Of a stretch of DNA of 16,322 nt, positions 16,055 through 16,322 are shown piece by piece. Each line of letters starts with the position of its first letter. Position 1 is the stretch's first letter. The notes beneath the pieces were generated by a model that saw nothing but the letters and a program-made list of their open reading frames with translations, was not told the origin of the DNA and ran no database searches. This stretch comes from CAZDXJ01 sp050303615 (GTDB lineage: Bacteria > Pseudomonadota > Gammaproteobacteria > Methylococcales > Methylomonadaceae). Location: assembly GCA_050303615.1 (NCBI GenBank), contig JBNLCC010000075.1, positions 1 through 16,322 of the forward strand. Direction: 5' to 3'. Both the position numbers and the translations under genes were made by a program.

Positions 16055-16270
16055 CCAGTAGCTATTAACACAACGCATCGGAAAACCTCCCGGGGGGGGG
16101 AGAAGCGATCTTATACCCCATGCAGCCTGGATTAATTATGCACTGCCTCAGAAATCTCTCTCCGGTTAATGCAAATCGCCTAAAATAATTGACTCCCTGC
16201 AATCAATTTAATTTATGCGATATTTTTGGTTACAATGGATATTATTTTTTATACTCGCAACGTATGAACA
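16055..16270. other. Non-coding AT-rich stretch with possible promoter
   Basis: A run of nine or so G follows CCTCCC near 16086-16100. Further on the DNA turns AT-rich. It holds a good -35-like TTGACT at 16189-16194 without a good -10 at the right distance, and two good -10-like hexamers, TACAAT (16231-16236) and TATACT (16250-16255). The second has TTGGTT 18 bases upstream. A promoter reading rightward is plausible but not proven. Confidence 0.3.
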
Positions 16271-16322
16271 ATGGCCCTTAAATTCGTTACGCCATGTGGG
16301 GATACCAATTACCACTCGTTAG
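16271..16322 (+). CDS. Possible first codons of a gene running out of the window
   Basis: ATG at 16271 opens a frame that stays open to the window edge (begins MALKFVTPCGDTNYHS, about 17 codons). It follows the AT-rich promoter-like stretch but has no clear ribosome site. The residues do not match TrkA, which often follows this gene set. Too short to identify, and may not be a gene. Confidence 0.2.
   Translation, partial: MALKFVTPCGDTNYHSL

Overview
This window looks like a chromosomal segment of a gammaproteobacterium with about 50% GC. The gene order topA-smg-dprA-lysM facing def-fmt-rsmB, followed by a DUF4390 gene and an NtrY/NtrX-type two-component pair, is typical of that class. My best guess within it is a methanotroph-like lineage (Methylococcales). 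That guess rests on gene order and repeat style, not on a diagnostic gene.

Layout. (1) Positions 1-2591, plus strand: the 3' part of a large surface or secreted protein. It has tandem VCBS/cadherin-like repeats, a PPC-like domain and a C-terminal module containing a duplicated motif; its start lies upstream of the window. (2) Positions 2592-2767: a 23-bp-stem hairpin, probably a bidirectional terminator, and an 87-bp palindromic repeat between convergent genes. (3) Positions 2768-7985, minus strand: lysM, dprA, smg, topA in transcription order. They cover cell-wall binding, DNA uptake/processing, an unknown conserved protein and DNA supercoiling. An imperfect 87-bp palindrome sits between smg and topA. 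(4) Positions 7986-8138: a divergent intergenic region with a 12-bp inverted repeat. (5) Positions 8139-15504, plus strand: def; a 450-bp repeat-filled gap; then the tight run fmt, rsmB, DUF4390 gene, ntrY-like, ntrX-like. (6) Positions 15505-16322: non-coding. It holds a tandem array of a roughly 229-bp unit built from two kinds of GTTGGG...CCCAAC palindromes, then an AT-rich stretch that may carry the promoter and first codons of a next gene.

How the genes work together. Def and Fmt are the two ends of the formyl-methionine cycle, and RsmB modifies 16S rRNA, so the plus-strand cluster is a translation module. The same run carries a secreted DUF4390 protein and a membrane histidine kinase with its regulator, which suggests envelope sensing linked to this operon. 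The regulator is the most notable protein: its receiver and DNA-binding parts look intact, but its AAA+ domain lacks the sigma-54 contact loop, the Walker B aspartate and one arginine finger.

Apart from that regulator, the partial adhesin and the repeat families, this is ordinary conserved housekeeping DNA. I do not see a new multi-gene defence or metabolic system in it.
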